Shown: positions 61,501 through 64,000 of the stretch, piece by piece | How the letters are laid out: every line of letters begins with the position of its first letter | Position numbering within the stretch: position 1 is the first letter of the stretch | Origin: Scolanthus callimorphus | Taxonomy: Eukaryota > Cnidaria > Anthozoa > Actiniaria > Edwardsiidae | Assembly (NCBI GenBank): GCA_033964015.1 | Contig: CM066916.1 | Span: forward strand, 26,553,404-26,617,403 | Reading direction: 5' to 3' | DNA length: 64,000 nt | The notes under the pieces: model-generated | What the model was told of the DNA's origin: nothing | Databases searched by the model: none | The model's input: only the letters and a program-made list of their open reading frames with translations | Translations under genes and position numbers: made by a program

Positions 61501-63509
61501 TAGCTCCTTGTAACTTTGATATAGACCTACACTACTGGCAAAAAGAAACGAGACGAAATTTCGCCGAATTTCGGACATTGTTTAGACGAATTTTCGGGCA
61601 AAAATTCGGCGAAAATTCGGTAGACCTTTTACTCGATTAGCGAAAATTCGCTTCCCGAATTTTCGGACGAAGACTTTGGAGAATAAATGTACGTTTTACA
61701 AAGCTCTTTAAATAAATGTTAAAAGTCGATGTTGACCACGTGACGCCACTACGCACTGGTAAATGAATAAATGATCTACGCACTTTCGTGACAATGTCAA
61801 GACATGGTAATGCAGCTCACAATCAAAAACTTTCTCTTGACTGTGGAGAAGTTGAGCGTCGTCTAGCCGATGTTTTTCCCAAGCTTTAATTAAGCGGTTC
61901 GCGCGCGGTCGTTTAGAAAAGCAAAGTTTTTTCCAAACTTTTCAAGACAAATAACTGTGTAATCATGATCTTCAATAAAAGTAGAAACACAAGACAGTAA
62001 AAAGGCATGTGTTGTATTTAGCGGCCTAACATCGCGAGGACGTTGTGATGACTAATTAGCTTAACATCGCGCGCTGGAGAAAACAAAGTGCCATCATAGC
62101 GCTGTACATTTTCTACACCTCTCTTACGGCTCATGAAGTACCTTTCAAAACGAAAATTCGGTGAACGAAAATTCGACAAGCGATAATTCGCTTCATAACC
62201 TTGACGAGCGCTCCGAAATATCGTTTCTTCAGGACAATAGGCCATCCGAAATTTCGCCGATATTTCGGCTGCTGCGAATTTTCGGCAATTTTCGCCGAAA
62301 TTCGTTGAACTTTGTTCTCGTTTCTTTTTGCCAGTAGTACAGCCATTTCTTCATTTTTTACAACATCAATCTTCCAATATCAATCACAACATTGGCTAGT
62401 CTAATATTGGTGAGTTTGACTCATAAGCATGATTTCAAGTGGGGAAAATGGTAATATTTCCTGTGACCTTCACTATTTGGAATCAAACAGCAAAGCTGGT
62501 AATTAATATGGGCTGTTCTGGAGCATTCAAACACAACCTCTTTGTAGTAGATCTTAGGTAAATGTTTGTACACAGGACAACTGTTCGGGGCCTATAGCTA
62601 TAGTCTATATAGTTGCCATGGAAACTAATAAATACAACCCCTTTAAAGTACATCTTAGCTAATCTACTCTACACAGGACAGCTGTTTAAGGAAGCTCCAG
62701 CCAAATTAGTTGCCATGAAAACTACATCTACTTGCTGTTGTGGAGCATTAAATACAAACCTCTTTGGAGTAGATCTTTGCTAAATGCTCATACATAGGAC
62801 ATCTATTTAAGGAAGCTCCAACCAAAACAGTTGCCATAGAAACCCCAAGCACTGCATAATCCCTGAAACATGTTCTTCCTCCATGTCGGGCACAACTTGC
62901 ATTGCTGATTCTTTTGCTAACTTTTTGTCAGCTACTACACTTTGTTTTTTGCCTGCAAGGGATTTCCTGGACTGAGCAGATTTTTTTCCCGCCATGTCGT
63001 CAGCTTTGTCAGATGGTTCTGCTTCTCGTTCTTCTTGTACTGAGACAGGTCGTGATATCATGTTAGCTGAGGCTTCTTCCTCTTGGAGACCTCTACAATT
63101 AGGCAGACAATAATTCTGTCAGGGTCAGATGACAACAAGCTCTGGCAAGCATGCATTTAGCGCGACATAATGTAAACAAAACATGAGCGAAAAAATTTAT
63201 TTTATATAGTTAGGTGAATTTGTTAAAACGGTGCATAAAGACTCACTTTAAAATTTCATCCACTGCACTCTGATTGCTGGGATCTAAACTGGCCAGCCGA
63301 GGTGAAATGATATTTGTTATTCTCTCCACCAAACTGTCAATATCTAAAGAAGCTTGCATGCCATCTATACCACTGTGAATGCTTGCGTGTGCATGATCAC
63401 CGGGTGTTTTCTGTTTGGGGGGCTCTGGGGATTTTCCTTTCAAATCTGGAGTCTTGACTTTAGTCATCACTGGTGGTGCATCTATAGGCAGGGTTACTGA
63501 TTCAACAGG
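43509..63509 (-). CDS. ENO4: Enolase 4-like, 3' part of the gene (5' end beyond the window)
   Basis: Exons in transcript order: 63247-63509, 62870-63092 (weak donor), 60475-60603, 59363-59425, 57359-57523, 55739-55864, 54540-54732, 50949-51016, 43509-43718 (stop). Phases agree throughout. Enolase landmarks: [12 protein letters not shown] with [13 protein letters not shown] (vertebrate ENO4 style), [28 protein letters not shown] at the usual SIEDP position, [37 protein letters not shown], and [16 protein letters not shown] matching the enolase SERLAKY block with Ser replaced by Met. ENO4 is the sperm-associated enolase paralogue. An enolase N-domain exon expected between 62870 and 60603 was not located. 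Two introns hold a protease gene and a minisatellite. Confidence 0.88.
44635..44775. repeat. Repeat inverted relative to 45525-45695
   Basis: GAAAGGTCTTTCTCTCAGCG with GGCTCTGTATTAAATC is the inverted counterpart of bases within 45525-45605. A second shared module, CAGAGCCTCCCC through CGAGAATGAG, follows in the same orientation in both. They flank exon 1 of the serine protease. Confidence 0.7.
45058..49680 (+). CDS. Trypsin-like S1 serine protease, six exons, nested in an ENO4 intron
   Basis: Exons: 45058-45130, 46828-46887, 47432-47619, 48001-48235, 48975-49178, 49511-49680; all GT-AG with matching phases, 309 aa, complete. Residues 1-17 form a signal peptide ([14 protein letters not shown]), then a short pro-region, with activation expected after R in DKRITGG. 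The catalytic triad is visible: His in TAGHC, Asp in HDVLLLE, Ser in [14 protein letters not shown] places Asp at the S1 pocket base (chymotrypsin 189), so cleavage after Lys/Arg is predicted. WGSKS, CYIAGWG and the paired cysteines are standard. It is probably secreted (digestive, developmental or immune; not decidable). AATAAA is at about 49783. The opposite strand is ENO4 intron 43719-50948. Confidence 0.94.
45421..45512. repeat. Near-perfect 92-bp palindrome
   Basis: Arms of about 42 bp begin AATCTCGTTCCCAGAGCCCT and include GCGCATGCGTCGC, with a short centre. It lies in protease intron 1. Confidence 0.9.
45525..45695. repeat. Repeat inverted relative to 44635-44775
   Basis: Contains GAGCCGCAGAGAGAAAGACC (inverted match to the left copy), then CAGAGCCTCCCC and CGAGAATGAG (direct match). 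Confidence 0.7.
45952..46246. mobile_element. Foldback MITE, GTCCACACTAACGCG family, copy 1
   Basis: Left end GGCCCTGTCCACACTAACGC and mirrored right end GCGTTAGTGTGGACGGGGTC. Inside, ACGGATTCG words recur. A second copy lies at 59894-60257. Confidence 0.9.
46414..46783. mobile_element. MITE with AAAAACCCGC ends
   Basis: AAAAACCCGCACATAAGAACC at the left has an approximate inverse GGTTTTTATATGCGGGTTTTT at the right. The AAGAACC and GCCTAAAT words are inverted within. It ends 45 bp upstream of protease exon 2. Confidence 0.65.
48234..48352 (+). repeat. Tandem duplication across the protease intron 4 donor
   Basis: About 60 bp beginning at the splice donor (CGGGTAACGTTTCAGGATG) is repeated from about 48294 (CCGGTAACGTTTCAGGATG), so the 5' splice site is present twice. 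It is followed by GACGGACGGACGG microsatellite sequence. Confidence 0.9.
48700..48930 (-). repeat. Dispersed repeat, minus-orientation copy
   Basis: Read on the minus strand, the TCGAGAACATTGCTCTATATTCT-type block with GGAAATGGATAC and AAAATGGCGG matches 56396-56520 and 58560-58990. A weaker version lies near 49690-49840. Confidence 0.75.
49921..50245. mobile_element. Foldback MITE with AAGGCC ends
   Basis: AAGGCCCGTTTACACTTGCA at 49921 is mirrored by TCGCAAGTGTAAACCGGCCTT at 50245 (one mismatch near the tip). The internal CGCGCGAGT/ACTCGCGCG pair is also inverted. Confidence 0.9.
50560..50737. mobile_element. Near-perfect palindromic element, about 178 bp
   Basis: Arms of about 75 bp begin GCTCGCAGGCGTTGGAGAGT and each contain GCCGCCATCTTGGATTTG; the short centre is C-rich. 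Near identity of the arms suggests a recent insertion. Mirror-image open frames on both strands are by-products. Confidence 0.9.
51017..54150 (-). repeat. Minisatellite array, about 92 copies of a 33-34-bp unit
   Basis: Plus-strand consensus unit: CTGTATGGGAACAACATGTA then AGGCTATTAGTGCC. A common variant loses one G (CCCTTATGGG, 33 bp). On the ENO4 sense strand each unit reads CACTAATAG, then TTGTTCCCATACAG, then G. The array begins exactly at the base next to ENO4 exon 50949-51016, whose acceptor AG is the first unit's own. A distinctive block of about 100 bp (GTATTGGAACAACATGAAAG ... CAGCATGTTAGGTTTTTAGC) occurs near both ends, at 51250-51335 and 54005-54112. Confidence 0.97.
54877..55077. 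mobile_element. MITE with CAATAGACCTTTTCCGC TIRs
   Basis: CAATAGACCTTTTCCGCTTG at 54877 is mirrored to 55077 with few mismatches; CCAACTGGC / GCCAGTTGG are inverted inside. It lies in ENO4 intron 54733-55738, whose remainder shows no gene. Confidence 0.85.
56097..56394. mobile_element. Foldback MITE, TATCCGGATA family
   Basis: Left end CGTTCACACATATCCGGATA, right end TCCAGATACGCGTGGACAGG. Inner arms ACGGCTATCGTCCACGC and GCGTGGACGATAGCCGT are exact reverse complements. In ENO4 intron. Confidence 0.85.
56396..56520 (+). repeat. Dispersed repeat, plus copy
   Basis: Block ATCGAGAACATTGCTCCATA with CCGATGGAAATGGATGCTTA and AAAATGGCGGCCGACACGGG, shared with 58560-58990 and, inverted, with 48700-48930. 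Confidence 0.8.
57005..57185 (+). repeat. Dispersed repeat, plus copy
   Basis: Counterpart of 42780-42980 in the opposite orientation, ending in two GTCACGTGAC-type boxes. Confidence 0.6.
57317..57343 (+). repeat. C homopolymer of about 27 bp
   Basis: Sits 15 bp downstream (gene sense) of the ENO4 exon 57359-57523 donor, where it reads as a G-run in the nascent intron. A TTACCCTTCTTTATACC duplication precedes it. Confidence 0.9.
57672..57975. mobile_element. Foldback MITE
   Basis: TTATAGCTGTTTCAGGTAAC at 57672 is mirrored to 57975. The interior CTTAGTGCATTCGATTGGCT/CACTAGG pair resembles the centre of 40851-41302. In ENO4 intron. Confidence 0.9.
58560..58990 (+). repeat. Dispersed repeat plus two nested hairpins
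   Basis: The repeat flanks (GAATTACGTGTAGAA; TCGAGAACATTGCTCTATAT) are split by a hairpin at 58623-58678 (AATCCTATGATATCTC and inverse) and an inverted-repeat element at 58686-58822 (TTCAAAGCGTTCAG ... CTGAAGCTTTGAA) containing GCGATATCGC. Confidence 0.75.
59270..59315 (+). repeat. Fragment of the 4565-4984 element family
   Basis: CTCGATTTACGGACATTCAC and CTGCAAGCAGTCTAG closely match the right arm near 4799-4845. Confidence 0.75.
59894..60257. mobile_element. Foldback MITE, GTCCACACTAACGCG family, copy 2
   Basis: Same ends and interior words as 45952-46246 with an extra inner segment (about 60055-60120). Located between ENO4 exons. Confidence 0.9.
60652..60700 (+). repeat. Single-arm fragment of the 22715 foldback family
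   Basis: AAGCATTAGAGCACAAGTTT through GACTTTATCGGCGAAATAG matches one arm of 22715-22880. Confidence 0.75.
61531..62338. mobile_element. Non-autonomous DNA transposon, about 0.8 kb
   Basis: ACTACTGGCAAAAAGAAACG at 61531 is mirrored at 62338, then AATTTCGCCGAA/TTCGGCGAAA blocks inside each end. No transposase is encoded. In ENO4 intron. Confidence 0.88.
62510..62845 (+). repeat. Three diverged tandem units, each ending in an X-box-like motif
   Basis: Each unit of about 100-120 bp contains an ACAGGACA(A/G)CTGTT-like segment and ends in GTTGCCATGGAAAC, GTTGCCATGAAAAC or GTTGCCATAGAAAC (about 62612, 62712, 62831). It lies in the ENO4 intron immediately after exon 62870-63092. Confidence 0.7.
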
Positions 63510-64000
63510 CTAGAAAAAAAAAACAGAAATCATGAAAATCCAAGCATTGATTAGAATTCTGACTCTGTTCAAGAAGCCAAAGAACATTAATCAGACGTCA
63601 ATACTGGTCATGATATCTGTCAAGTAGAAACAATTTGTGACTAGTGGTGTATCTAGTATATGCTAAGCAATAACCTATCTTTTAATACTGGTAACTGGTT
63701 TAAAAGTTTATAGTTATATGTGGTTGTTTTCAGGAAAATTTTAGCAGGCTTCTGGACATGTATGTTTGGAATACCAGTTCAGGTAAAAGAAAAATGTCAC
63801 CCCCTGATTTTGAAAAAGTCTCACTGAAGAATTTGATAAGATCTGATACAATCAAGCTGCATTGTAAACTCGGAATAATACTGACAAATCTCAAAGCCCT
63901 TTGCCACCCAGATCAAACATCCAAGTAGTAGCTACAGATCAGCCCTTAGTAGGGGTGGTGAATGGTCATTTGGAAACTCAAAAAATTCTTAGCGAATCTC
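63510..64000. other. ENO4 intron sequence at the window edge
   Basis: Preceded in gene sense by AT-rich DNA; the acceptor TTCTAG is at about 63510-63515. No further exon was recognised to the right edge. Confidence 0.45.

Noticed and set aside
62018..62346. Minus-strand frames rich in NFR/FRSPNFR words
   Set aside because: They derive from the repeated GAATTTTCG words of the 61531-62338 transposon.

Overview
This is eukaryotic nuclear DNA from an animal, most likely an anthozoan cnidarian (a coral or anemone). The basis is long GT-AG introns, short phase-consistent exons, animal ciliary genes (CFAP20DC, LRRC27, ENO4), a CYP2-clan P450, and a very high density of small foldback/MITE elements. 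The taxonomic call is inference from gene content and repeat style; no species can be named from sequence alone.

Layout. (1) 0.2-2.4 kb, plus strand: a TMEM86/YhhN lysoplasmalogenase-like gene whose second exon is broken by three single-base frame changes. (2) 2.5-6.3 kb: intergenic, with foldback elements and a tRNA-derived SINE. (3) 6.4-22.0 kb, plus: a complete four-exon cytochrome P450 (500 aa). Its 12.4 kb first intron holds a non-LTR reverse-transcriptase fragment and, antisense, a decayed transposon-like multi-exon gene with a RING-like motif and a cysteine-protease-like C-terminus. (4) 22-25.6 kb: intergenic repeats. (5) 25.7-33.1 kb, minus: a complete six-exon CFAP20DC homologue (814 aa). 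(6) 33.6-41.6 kb, plus: an LRRC27 homologue starting 485 bp away, divergently transcribed. An X-box-like RFX site lies between the two starts, and LRRC27 has two phase-compatible alternative 3' ends. (7) 42.0-42.5 kb: a tandem duplication carrying two tRNA-like units. (8) 43.5 kb to the right edge, minus: the 3' part of an enolase-4 (ENO4) gene, 5' end outside the window. One ENO4 intron contains a complete six-exon trypsin-like serine protease on the plus strand (45.1-49.7 kb, 309 aa). The next intron is mostly a 3.1 kb minisatellite of about 34-bp units (51.0-54.15 kb).

Themes. CFAP20DC, LRRC27 and ENO4 all belong to families linked to cilia or sperm flagella, so the right two thirds may be a small ciliary/sperm neighbourhood. 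The most unusual structure is the minisatellite. It starts exactly at an ENO4 intron-exon junction, and each standard unit repeats the intron's branch-point-like motif and 3' splice site, giving roughly ninety potential acceptors in tandem. Exon coordinates were derived by hand from splice consensus and codon phase; all claims about families come from remembered family features, not from searches.
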